From CAVSRC01 sp963785065 (lineage in GTDB: Bacteria; Pseudomonadota; Alphaproteobacteria; Rhizobiales; Kaistiaceae), in contig CAWATX010000003.1 in the NCBI GenBank assembly GCA_963785065.1, positions 62,001 to 126,000 of the forward strand: a stretch of 64,000 nucleotides of DNA, given 5' to 3'. Positions 8,037 through 15,141 of this stretch are shown in pieces (the stretch's first letter is position 1; every line of letters begins with the position of its first letter). The position numbers were made by a program, and so were the translations under genes. The notes under the pieces were generated by a model, which had not been told where the DNA came from, made no database searches, and saw nothing but the letters and a program-made list of their open reading frames with translations.

Positions 8037-9224
8037 GTGGCCGCACCCATTCCGCCGCAAGCCACATTCCGCGTTCTGTCCTCGCTCGGCGACATCGCCC
8101 GCGACGACTGGGACGCCTGTGCCAATCCGCCCGGCGAAGCCTTCAACCCGTTCCTGTCGCACGATTTCCTGTGGTCGCTGGAGGAATCCGGCTCGGCCAC
8201 GCGCAAGACCGGCTGGCTCGGCCAGCACCTGATGCTTGACGGTGCCGACGGTCACCCGACCGCGCTCATGCCCTGCTATCTGAAGAGCCACTCCATGGGC
8301 GAATACGTCTTCGACCATGGCTGGGCCGATGCCTATGAGCGCGCCGGCGGGCGCTACTACCCGAAGCTGCAGGCGGCGGTACCCTTCACGCCGGTGACCG
8401 GCCGCCGCCTGCTGGTCAGGCCCGGTGCCGACGCCGACCAGAACCGCGCCCTGCTCGGTGCCGCCGGCGCCACACTGACCGGCAAGATCGGCGCCTCCTC
8501 GCTCCACGTCACCTTCGCGCGCGAGGACGAACAGAAGCTGCTGGCCGAATACGGCTTCCTGGCGCGCACCGACCGGCAGTTCCATTTCGTCAACGAGGGC
8601 TATCGCGACTTCGACGATTTCCTCGACGCGCTCGCCTCGCGCAAGCGCAAGGCGATCCGCCGCGAGCGCCGCGATGCACTGGCCGGCGGGCTCGAAATCT
8701 CCCACCTGACCGGACGCGACATCAGCGAAGCGGCCTGGGACTCCTTCTTCCACTTCTATATGGACACCGGCTCACGCAAATGGGGCCGGCCCTATCTCAA
8801 CCGCCGCTTCTTCTCGCTGGTCGGTGAACGCATGGCCGACCGCATCCTGCTCATCTTCGCTACGCGCCATGGGGTGCCTATCGCCGGCGCGCTCAATTTC
8901 ATCGGCTCCGACACCCTCTACGGCCGCTATTGGGGCACCACCGCCGACCAGCCCTTCCTCCATTTCGAACTCTGCTACTATCAGGCGATCGAGTGGGGCA
9001 TCACCCACGGCCTCAAGCTGGTCGAGGCCGGCGCCCAGGGCGAGCACAAGCTGGCCCGCGGCTACCGCCCGACCATCACCTATTCCGCCCACTGGATCCC
9101 CGATCCCGGCTTCCGCAACGCGGTCGCCGACTACCTCGCCCATGAGCGCCATCAGGTCGCCCAGGATCAGGAGATGCTGGCCGAGTATCTGCCGTTCCGG
9201 GAGGAAGAAGGCAGTCGGCAATAG
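8037..9224 (+). CDS. GNAT/FemAB-like protein of the DUF482 (peptidogalycan) family
   Basis: A 395-residue protein of the DUF482 family, widespread in alphaproteobacteria and related to FemAB/GNAT acyltransferases. Diagnostic stretches include NPFLSHDFLWSLEESGS, the helix SRKRKAIRRERRDAL, GSRKWGRPYLNRRFF and LVEAGAQGEHKLARGYRPT. The substrate is unknown; a role in transferring amino acids or acyl groups is only inferred from the fold family. The start is a GTG with GGAGAG about ten bases upstream; no better ATG exists nearby. The HIT gene follows 67 bases downstream on the same strand. Confidence 0.85.
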   Translation: MAAPIPPQATFRVLSSLGDIARDDWDACANPPGEAFNPFLSHDFLWSLEESGSATRKTGWLGQHLMLDGADGHPTALMPCYLKSHSMGEYVFDHGWADAYERAGGRYYPKLQAAVPFTPVTGRRLLVRPGADADQNRALLGAAGATLTGKIGASSLHVTFAREDEQKLLAEYGFLARTDRQFHFVNEGYRDFDDFLDALASRKRKAIRRERRDALAGGLEISHLTGRDISEAAWDSFFHFYMDTGSRKWGRPYLNRRFFSLVGERMADRILLIFATRHGVPIAGALNFIGSDTLYGRYWGTTADQPFLHFELCYYQAIEWGITHGLKLVEAGAQGEHKLARGYRPTITYSAHWIPDPGFRNAVADYLAHERHQVAQDQEMLAEYLPFREEEGSRQ

Positions 9225-9291
9225 GCAGCCGGCAGGCGATCGGATTATGCTATTGGCGACTGCCGATCGCTGATTGCCGGGAAAGACGCCG

Positions 9292-9717
9292 ATGACCGAG
9301 GCCTACGACCCAGACAACATCTTTGCCAAGATCCTCAGCGGAGACATCCCCTCGCACCGGGTCTACGAGGACGACGCCACCGTCGCCATGATGGATGTGA
9401 TGCCGCAGGCGCCCGGCCACACTTTGGTGCTGACCAAGGCGCCGTCGCGCAACCTGCTCGACGCCGACCCGGCGAACCTTGGCCGGCTCATGCAGACGGT
9501 GCAGAAGATCGCCAATGCGGCGAAGACGGCCTTCGAAGCCGACGGCATCATGGTCGTGCAATACAACGAGGCGCCGGCCGGCCAGTCCGTCTTCCACCTG
9601 CACGTCCATATCATTCCGCGCTTTGCCGGCGTGCCGCTCAAACCCCATACCGGCGGGATGGAGGACCCGCAGGTGCTGGCGACCAACGCCGAGAAGCTGC
9701 GCCGCGCGCTGGGCTAG
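9292..9717 (+). CDS. HIT family nucleotide-binding hydrolase
   Basis: A 141-residue histidine-triad protein, probably hydrolysing purine nucleotide phosphoramidates or adenylated molecules. The triad HLHVHIIP lies around residues 102-109, and DNIFAKILSGDIPSHRVYEDD is the typical HINT N-terminus. The ATG at 9292 is preferred over an in-frame TTG 18 bases upstream because GGGAAAG sits 6 bases before it. The stop TAG shares three bases with the stop of the convergent ChaC gene (CTAG at 9714-9717). Confidence 0.93.
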   Translation: MTEAYDPDNIFAKILSGDIPSHRVYEDDATVAMMDVMPQAPGHTLVLTKAPSRNLLDADPANLGRLMQTVQKIANAAKTAFEADGIMVVQYNEAPAGQSVFHLHVHIIPRFAGVPLKPHTGGMEDPQVLATNAEKLRRALG

Positions 9718-10430
9718 CCGGCGCCGGGGTGCGCCGCCTCGATGCGTTCGGCGACCATCTCCTGCAGGCGCCACAAGTGCGCATCGCGGATGCCGAGGCC
9801 GTCGAGCCCCCTGACGGTCTGGTAGAGGTAGTCGGCCATCGAGCCGGCATGGCCGGCGGCGACCGCCAGGACATCGGCGGTCCGTTCCTCAGACAGCCCG
9901 CCGACGTAGCGCGGGCCTTGGCGGTCGACGACGAAGGCGATCGCGCGCAGCGGCCCCTCCGCCGTTTCCACGTCCACCCAGACCGGGTCCGTGCCGTCGG
10001 GCTTGGCCCGCATTTCGCGGCGCATGATCTCCATCAGGCCGGCCTCGCTCGTCTCTCGCGACAGGCGGTACACGACGCCCTCGCACGCGCCGCCTTCGTC
10101 GAGCACCAGCATCAGGCCCGGCTGCTCCTTTGTGCCGCGCCAGCGGGTGATCCAGCCGAAACAGAACGACCGGTGCCAGCCGCGCACGACGCCAAGACGC
10201 TGCGCGTCGAATGCGAAGGGCGGATTCCAGATGAGCGAGCCGTAGGCGAAGACCCACACCTCGCCGCTTGCCGGTCCCGCCGCGCGGAGGCCCGCAATCG
10301 CCTCGGCGCGATCGGCATCCGTCGCCCAGATGACACCAGGATAGGCCTCCTCGCCAGCATCCTCGACAGGACGGGCGGCGCGGGCCACCAGCTCCGCTGT
10401 CAGACGCATGGGCCGAGGGCTGGAAGTCAT
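9714..10430 (-). CDS. ChaC-like gamma-glutamylcyclotransferase
   Basis: A 238-residue ChaC-family enzyme that would cleave glutathione to 5-oxoproline and Cys-Gly. The substrate-loop signature VWVFAYGSLIWNP (Y-G-S-L) is clear, followed by GWHRSFCFGWITRWRGTKEQPG and the catalytic Glu region GACEGVVYRL. The C-terminal YLYQTVRGLDGLGIRDAHLW is typical of proteobacterial ChaC. The start at 10430 gives MTSSPRPMRLTAELVAR; the longer frame is Arg-rich and unlike the family. It is convergent with the HIT gene with overlapping stops. Confidence 0.92.
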   Translation of the reverse strand: MTSSPRPMRLTAELVARAARPVEDAGEEAYPGVIWATDADRAEAIAGLRAAGPASGEVWVFAYGSLIWNPPFAFDAQRLGVVRGWHRSFCFGWITRWRGTKEQPGLMLVLDEGGACEGVVYRLSRETSEAGLMEIMRREMRAKPDGTDPVWVDVETAEGPLRAIAFVVDRQGPRYVGGLSEERTADVLAVAAGHAGSMADYLYQTVRGLDGLGIRDAHLWRLQEMVAERIEAAHPGAG

Positions 10431-10637
10431 GGTCGGTCCGTTATCGAGAGGCCACGCCCGGAACGTCATATCAGGCGCGGTTCTCCGCCGGAAGCGACGA
10501 CGGATTGAACGCGGCGAGCCTCCCGGCTGATGCAATGCAGAATTGCAGCAGGTCCCCTTGGCCAAGGCCAGATTATGTACCAATTGATCAAAAAACGGCC
10601 ATGGCCGTTCTCACCAATTCAACAGGACCCGTGAATC

Positions 10638-10892
10638 TTGAACAGCCTCTTGCTGATGAGCGTCGGCGTGCTCGGCGCCCTCCTGCTCGGCGCCCTCCAC
10701 TTCGCCAACCAGCAGCGCTGGCTGGCGGCCGACAGGCCCACCTATCTGGTGGCCAATCTCGTCGGCGCCGGCATGGTCATCGCCTCGCTACCCGTCGAAT
10801 GGAACACCGCCACCAGCCTTTTCGCCATCGTCTGGGTGGCGCTCAGCGTCTTCGGCCTCGGCCGCTTCCTGCTGGAGCGCGACGACCCATGA
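10638..10892 (+). CDS. Small CBU_0592-like integral membrane protein
   Basis: An 84-residue protein with three likely transmembrane helices (NSLLLMSVGVLGALLLGAL, YLVANLVGAGMVIASL, LFAIVWVALSVFGLGRFLL) and a conserved-looking NQQRWLAADRPTYLVANLVGA loop, resembling small CBU_0592-type membrane proteins of unknown function. The start is TTG at 10638, with AGGAC ten bases upstream; an ATG at 10656 is an alternative that would trim the first helix. It stands alone between the ChaC and phytochelatin-synthase-like genes. Confidence 0.65.
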   Translation: MNSLLLMSVGVLGALLLGALHFANQQRWLAADRPTYLVANLVGAGMVIASLPVEWNTATSLFAIVWVALSVFGLGRFLLERDDP

Positions 10893-10961
10893 GGCAAGAT
10901 GATAACCGCCGCAGAGCGCGCATTAGGTAGCCGTCAGGCGCGGGTCATTCCATCAACGCAG

Positions 10962-11699
10962 CTACGACGACAGCGGTCCCGCCGCGATAAGCCCACGGCG
11001 GCGGCCGGTGGCGCGGTCGACGGTATTCATCGCCAGCCATAGCCGGTCGCTCCTCACCAAGAAGGGGCGATAGTGGCGGTTCACGTCACCGACCAGCACC
11101 AGATCCCTTTCTGAAAGATAAGCCAGCAGCGGCGAGAAATGGCCGTGGCCGTGGCCGAACAGCGGGCCCCTGTGAAAGTTCGCGATGAAGCGCCACGCGG
11201 GATCATTGAACCGCCACAACTCGCGGCGGAAGGCATCCAATGGCATGTCCCGCAGGACGCTCACCGGCCCACGGATATGCCGATGCATCAGGTCCGCTAC
11301 CTGATCCAATGTCAGCCCGCCAAACAGGATGCCGAACCACAGGCGGTGCGATACGCCTGCGACGACATCCGTTTGCGCGATCTCCCTGTTCTGAGACCGC
11401 AGAACCGCGGCAATGCTGGCCGCCCCACACAAGCTCGGGTTCAACTGCACCGGATAGTCTCCGCGGCCATAAGCCCGTGCCACAGGGAGGTTCCACGCTG
11501 CTTCCAGCAGGCTCGCGTCCTGGAATTCGGGAGAATTGCGGATCGAGCTTGCCTTGGCAGTGCTGCGAAGCGCCGTGAAAGTCGGCCGGAGCCTCACGAC
11601 GAGGCCGGTCGCTTTGCGGCGAAGCGCCCGCAAAGGCCCGGACGCCAGACAGGTGGTGGCAAGGGACGGGATTAGGGCGCGGGCACGTGTGGTGAGCAT
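10962..11699 (-). CDS. Phytochelatin-synthase-like papain-fold protein
   Basis: A 245-residue protein with a papain-fold domain of the phytochelatin synthase (PF05023-like) type. The catalytic triad can be placed at Cys91 in QLNPSLCGAASIAAVL, His187 in GHFSPLLAY and Asp205 in VGDVNRHYRPFLV, in the order and spacing of that family. Bacterial members usually act as glutathione-degrading peptidases rather than full phytochelatin synthases. The N-terminal 45 residues could be an export or anchor region. The ATG at 11699 has GGAGG eight bases upstream. It is divergent from a LysR regulator across a 110-base region with three symmetric half-sites, which suggests control by that regulator. Confidence 0.8.
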   Translation of the reverse strand: MLTTRARALIPSLATTCLASGPLRALRRKATGLVVRLRPTFTALRSTAKASSIRNSPEFQDASLLEAAWNLPVARAYGRGDYPVQLNPSLCGAASIAAVLRSQNREIAQTDVVAGVSHRLWFGILFGGLTLDQVADLMHRHIRGPVSVLRDMPLDAFRRELWRFNDPAWRFIANFHRGPLFGHGHGHFSPLLAYLSERDLVLVGDVNRHYRPFLVRSDRLWLAMNTVDRATGRRRGLIAAGPLSS

Positions 11700-11769
11700 T
11701 TCGGCAACCTCCGGCAGACATGCATCCGCCTCATACCCTTCGTTTGATTGACGCGGACCCCCACCATCT

Positions 11770-11796
11770 TGCAGATTGACTCTGCAATAATGCAGA
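11770..11796. promoter_or_regulatory. Three alternating half-sites (TGCAGA / TCTGCA / TGCAGA), likely LysR operator
   Basis: TGCAGA (11770-11775), TCTGCA (11781-11786) and TGCAGA (11791-11796) form two overlapping inverted repeats with 5- and 4-base spacers. They lie between the divergent phytochelatin-synthase-like gene and the LysR gene, 14 bases upstream of the LysR start. Multiple half-sites in a divergent promoter are the classical arrangement for a LysR regulator with a repression and an activation site. Confidence 0.6.
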
Positions 11797-11809
11797 ACAG
11801 CGGTGACCT

Positions 11810-12715
11810 TTGGCCTGGGATTGGAACGACCTGAAGCATTTTCTGGCGGTCGCACGTAGCGGTTCGACCTTGGCCGGAGCGCGCTCGATCGGCGTGAACC
11901 AGACCACCTGCGCCCGCCGCATCACCGCCCTGGAGGCGGCACTCAACCTGCAACTGTTCCGGCGCAGTCCCGATGGCTATAGGCTGACGGAAGCGGGCAC
12001 GGCCTTGGTCGCCCATGCCGAGCGGGCAGAGGCGGCAGCGCTAGCCTTCGAGGCGTGCGCGGCGCAAACGTCGAGGGCGTCGCGCAGCATATTGCGGTTC
12101 TCCACGAGCGACGTCCTGGCCGAGATGATCGGCCGCCCCGCCATTGCGGCGTTCGCCAAGAAGCGCCCCGAGGTGCGTGTCGTGCTGAACGTCGACAGCC
12201 GGAAGGTCGACCTCGCCATGGGCGAAGCGGATTTGGCGCTACGCACCGATCCCGATTTCAGCGATCCGAACCTGATCGCGCGCAAGATGATGGACTCGCC
12301 CTGGGCCGTGTACTGCAGCGCGGCTTATGCCGCTGACAAGGGCGCCCCGCGCGATCTTGCGACGGCGCTAGCCGCACCCTTGGCAATGCTGACGGGCCGC
12401 CCGGCCGAGACGGTGATAAGTCTCCGCCCGGACGCGGACATCCGTTTCACCACCCCGAGCATGCCGGCCCTCGTTGATGCCATCTCCTCCGGCGATTGCA
12501 TCAGCGCGCTGCCGATCCTTGTCGGCGACCAGACCGATCTGGTGAAATGCTTCGATCTCGATATTGACGCTGGCGGTATCTGGCTTCTCTATCACTCCGA
12601 CCAGAAGAATTCGCCCAATCTGCGCGCCTTTATCGATAGCCTGATGGCGTTCATCGGCGAAGATAGGAAGCGTCGAAAAGATAACAGCAGGGGCGACCGC
12701 CGCCGTCTTGCGTGA
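11810..12715 (+). CDS. LysR family transcriptional regulator
   Basis: A 301-residue LysR-type regulator. The N-terminal winged helix reads WNDLKHFLAVARSGSTLAGAR, then GVNQTTCARRITALEAALNLQLFRR, then GYRLTEAG. The remainder is a periplasmic-binding-protein-like effector domain beginning near LRFSTSDVLAEM. The start is TTG at 11810, chosen because the HTH needs MAWDWNDLKHF and no ATG precedes it. It is divergent from the phytochelatin-synthase-like gene; the half-sites at 11770-11796 are probably its operator. The effector is unknown; a thiol or metal cue is a guess from the neighbour. Confidence 0.88.
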   Translation: MAWDWNDLKHFLAVARSGSTLAGARSIGVNQTTCARRITALEAALNLQLFRRSPDGYRLTEAGTALVAHAERAEAAALAFEACAAQTSRASRSILRFSTSDVLAEMIGRPAIAAFAKKRPEVRVVLNVDSRKVDLAMGEADLALRTDPDFSDPNLIARKMMDSPWAVYCSAAYAADKGAPRDLATALAAPLAMLTGRPAETVISLRPDADIRFTTPSMPALVDAISSGDCISALPILVGDQTDLVKCFDLDIDAGGIWLLYHSDQKNSPNLRAFIDSLMAFIGEDRKRRKDNSRGDRRRLA

Positions 12716-12924
12716 CGCACCAAGATCAAACCGCCCGTCCGGCTTGCGACGCAGCGCCCAATTGCGGCGACGTGACCAACACGCTTGCCCACGGGCCACA
12801 AACGGCGGCAACGCCCACGCGTCCCTTGGCGTGTCGATCTGAAGCGCAAGAAAAAGGGCGGCCTTGGGGCAGGCCGTGTGGAAAGTTGGGGGCTCCGGTT
12901 TTCCGGGGCCCTTCTTTTATTGGC

Positions 12925-14334
12925 TCAGGCGAGCCTGGCCCTGAGATTGCCGCTGCCGACGCGGTTGATCATGCGGGTCAGGTTGTAGGCAAGAACACTG
13001 AGGGCGGCTTCCGCCCTGACCTTGTGGATGCCTCTGGTGAGGAAGCGGCCACCTGCGGTCATGCGTTTGATCGTCCCGAAGGGATGCTCGGCAGTTGCGC
13101 GGCGCAGACGCATGAGGCTCGGATCGGCGACCACCCGACCGTTCATGCGTTCAAGCGCCTCCTCATGGAAGTGTCGCGTGACCCAGCGGCGCTCAGCCTT
13201 GGTACAGCGAGGCTTCAGCGCACAACCCGGACAAGCATCAGTCCGATAGAGGTTAAGACTGTCGCGGAGCGAGCGACTGTGCCACCTCAGGATTTGCCCG
13301 GCCGGACACCGATAGGTGTCATCCGTCGCATCGTAGACGAAAGCCGATCTCTCGAAGAAATCGCCGTGGCTGTTGCCCGATCGCTTGGTCGGCACACAGG
13401 GTTCGATGCCGGCGGCCTCGCAGTGCGCCGCTGCCCCGCCATTCGAATACCCGCTATCGGCGATGACGCGTAGCCTCGTGGCCCCGATGACCGCCTTGGC
13501 GGCCTCTGCCATAGGAAAGAGAAGCCGATTGTCGGTGGCCTCGTCCGTCACTTCGTGATGAACGATCAGACTGGTCTCTGTATCGACAACAGTCTGCACG
13601 TTGTAGGACGGCGGCTTCGGCTCCTTGCCGATCCCCATCGGCCGGGCGTCAGGCTCGCCCTCCACCACGGTGGTACGCTCATCGGCATCAAGCTTGGCGG
13701 CCAGGCGGTCGAGCTCGGCGCGTCGGACTTTGAGGGCCTGTAGCGCCGCCGCCGTCGCATCGGCGGCTTCGTCGCCTTCGCCAGCGTCGCTGTCGTCCAG
13801 ACCGGAGAGGTACTCGGCGATCCGGTGGTCGAGGCGGGCCGTCTCCTCGCCAATCTCTCGCCGGCCGATGATGCGCTTGGCACTTGCCGCGGCGCGGAAC
13901 TTGGAGCCGTCAATCGCTACCAGCCGCGCCGTGAACAGGCCCTGATCCCGGCAGAACAGCACAAAGGCCCGACAGGCACCAACGATGGCCGCGCCGTTGT
14001 CGCGGCGGAAGTCGGCGATCGTCTTGAAGTCGGGCGCCAGCCGGCGCAGCAGCCACATCACCTCGACATTGCGCAGGCACTCGCGCTCAAGCCGACGCGA
14101 CGAGCGCACCTCGTTCAGGTAGCCGTAAACATAGAGCTTCAGCAGGTCGCGCGGATCGTATGGCGGTCGCCCCGTCGTCGCCGGTAACGAGCGGCCGAAG
14201 CCAAGGCCTCTCACATCGAGCCCATCGACAAACGCGTCGATCACCCGAACCGGCGCATCCACCGCCACGTAATCCTCAATCGCCGCCGGCAGCAGCGCTA
14301 CCTGACCACGATCCTCGCCTCGAATGTAGCTCAT
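12925..14334 (-). CDS. IS1182-family DDE transposase (copy 1)
   Basis: A 469-residue DDE transposase. The N-terminal domain starts MSYIRGEDRGQVALLPAAIE with GRPPYDPRDLLKLYVYGYLN. The first catalytic Asp lies in LVAIDGSKFRAAAS, the second in LRVIADSGYSNGG, and the Glu region in AEHPFGTIKRMT. A Cys-rich segment (DACPGCALKPRCTKAERR) precedes the Glu, as in IS1182/IS5-like enzymes. The length and all catalytic regions are intact, so it should be active. It is identical to the copy at 15142-16551. Confidence 0.95.
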   Translation of the reverse strand: MSYIRGEDRGQVALLPAAIEDYVAVDAPVRVIDAFVDGLDVRGLGFGRSLPATTGRPPYDPRDLLKLYVYGYLNEVRSSRRLERECLRNVEVMWLLRRLAPDFKTIADFRRDNGAAIVGACRAFVLFCRDQGLFTARLVAIDGSKFRAAASAKRIIGRREIGEETARLDHRIAEYLSGLDDSDAGEGDEAADATAAALQALKVRRAELDRLAAKLDADERTTVVEGEPDARPMGIGKEPKPPSYNVQTVVDTETSLIVHHEVTDEATDNRLLFPMAEAAKAVIGATRLRVIADSGYSNGGAAAHCEAAGIEPCVPTKRSGNSHGDFFERSAFVYDATDDTYRCPAGQILRWHSRSLRDSLNLYRTDACPGCALKPRCTKAERRWVTRHFHEEALERMNGRVVADPSLMRLRRATAEHPFGTIKRMTAGGRFLTRGIHKVRAEAALSVLAYNLTRMINRVGSGNLRARLA

Positions 14335-14336
14335 CG

Positions 14337-14364
14337 AAAAGGCCGCATCATTGCCGATGCGGCC
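14337..14364 (-). terminator. Hairpin at IS copy 1 transposase 5' end
   Basis: GGCCGCATC (14341-14349) and GATGCGGCC (14356-14364) pair across a 6-base loop. On the minus strand the stem is followed by TTTT immediately before the transposase ATG. It is placed to stop outside transcripts from running into the transposase gene, or to hide its ribosome binding site. Confidence 0.5.
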
Positions 14365-14439
14365 CTTCTTATCTGACTCGCTCAGTTCTCACACAGGCTG
14401 CTTGGGGGCCGCCCTTTTCAGATTCCTGCTTGTCCGGTC

Positions 14440-14512
14440 TCAGCCGGTCTTCAGCGGCACCTTGGGCACCAGGCCGCGCTTGTTGCCGCCCTCGCCGCTG
14501 CCGCCACTTTGG
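14440..14512 (-). pseudogene. Diverged duplicate of the clpA 3' end
   Basis: On the minus strand this encodes a tail ending GGNKRGLVPKVPLKTG and a TGA. It is homologous to the extreme C-terminus of the clpA gene at 16638 (GGGKRGLVPKVPLKTG). The DNA is similar but carries many substitutions and a small length difference, so it is not a recent copy of the local gene. The short spacer between the stop and the IS end (GATTCCTG...) is also shared with the clpA side of IS copy 2. It was probably brought in from a related genome together with the IS and cargo. Confidence 0.7.
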
Positions 14513-14528
14513 CAGCGCGACATGCGCC

Positions 14529-15038
14529 TCACGGCTTCAGGACGGGCCAGCCCGCCACCCAGTATTCAGTGGCTGTACCTTCGGGATTCTCCGTCGCGAA
14601 ACGATAGACTTGGCGGCCGGCTGCGCTCAGTCCAGCCACCTCTTTCTCCAGGCAGTCAAAATTCTTGTTGGTTTCCTCATGCGGATTGCCAGAAGTGATA
14701 AGAATATAGCCGTTCTTCTTCGATTGCATTTTGCCAAAATCCCGTCGAATGTCCGGGAGCTGTTCATTTCCACTCTTGCCGCGCCAGTTCTTCAGTTCGA
14801 AGTGATACTGCTCCCCGTCCCTCTTCAGGATGAGATCCGTGTCCTGATCACGCTCGGTTACGGCATCCCATAAGGGCAAAACGGCGCGCCAGATGATGAA
14901 CTGATGGTACCGTTCGTTTTCATTTAGGGCCAAGCCGCCATGTTTGCCCCTGCACTGCATAGCGGCCCGTATCAAACAGTCCTCCTTTTGCAGTGCCAAT
15001 CCGCCCAGTCGAACGACATCCTCAAGGGCCGAACTCAT
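14529..15038 (-). CDS. Cargo gene of the composite transposon: putative PD-(D/E)XK nuclease-like protein
   Basis: A 169-residue protein with no family I can name with certainty. It contains DTDLILKRDGEQYHFELKNW, where an Asp, a strand, and an E-x-K (FELK) follow at the spacing of the PD-(D/E)XK nuclease fold. An upstream helix with NENERYHQFIIWRAV could supply another acidic residue. It ends EYWVAGWPVLKP. The start at 15038 has GGGAGG and a seven-base spacer. The coding sequence is clearly less GC-rich than the surrounding chromosome, a sign of transfer. A restriction-like or other defence role is inference only. Confidence 0.6.
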   Translation of the reverse strand: MSSALEDVVRLGGLALQKEDCLIRAAMQCRGKHGGLALNENERYHQFIIWRAVLPLWDAVTERDQDTDLILKRDGEQYHFELKNWRGKSGNEQLPDIRRDFGKMQSKKNGYILITSGNPHEETNKNFDCLEKEVAGLSAAGRQVYRFATENPEGTATEYWVAGWPVLKP

Positions 15039-15110
15039 AACGTCACCTCCCATTGCAAAAAGGGCGGCCCCCAAGCAGCCTGTGTGAGAACTGAGCGAGT
15101 CAGATAAGAA

Positions 15111-15139
15111 GGGCCGCATCGGCAATGATGCGGCCTTTT
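15111..15139 (+). terminator. Hairpin at IS copy 2 transposase 5' end
   Basis: GGCCGCATC (15112-15120) and GATGCGGCC (15127-15135) pair and are followed by TTTT two bases before the transposase ATG at 15142. It is the mirror of the hairpin in copy 1 and probably limits transposase expression from outside promoters. Confidence 0.5.
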
Positions 15140-15141
15140 CG

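Larger units (their letters stand above)
12856..14414 (-). mobile_element. IS1182-family insertion sequence, copy 1
   Basis: A 1559-base element with imperfect terminal inverted repeats. The tnp-distal end begins GGGCGGCCTTGGGGCAGGCC; the tnp-proximal end, read inward, begins GGGCGGCCCCCAAGCAGCCT. 18 of the first 25 positions match. The outer flanks are A5 on the left and T4 on the right, possibly part of the ends. It carries one transposase gene and hairpins near both ends. Confidence 0.88.

Noticed and set aside
9210..9265. Short imperfect direct and inverted repeats (GGCAGTCGGCAATAGGCAG-like) between the DUF482 and HIT genes
   Set aside because: Too short and imperfect to be assigned to an element; probably simple sequence drift.
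12880..12920. Hairpin with GGGCTCCGG/CCGGGGCCC near the outer IS end as a transcription terminator
   Set aside because: The stem is imperfect and the T-rich tract follows only on the strand opposite to the transposase; kept as part of the IS rather than a separate feature.
14160..14873. Open frame running from inside IS copy 1 into the cargo region on the plus strand
   Set aside because: It crosses the IS boundary and is antisense to both the transposase and the cargo gene; no ribosome site or similarity.
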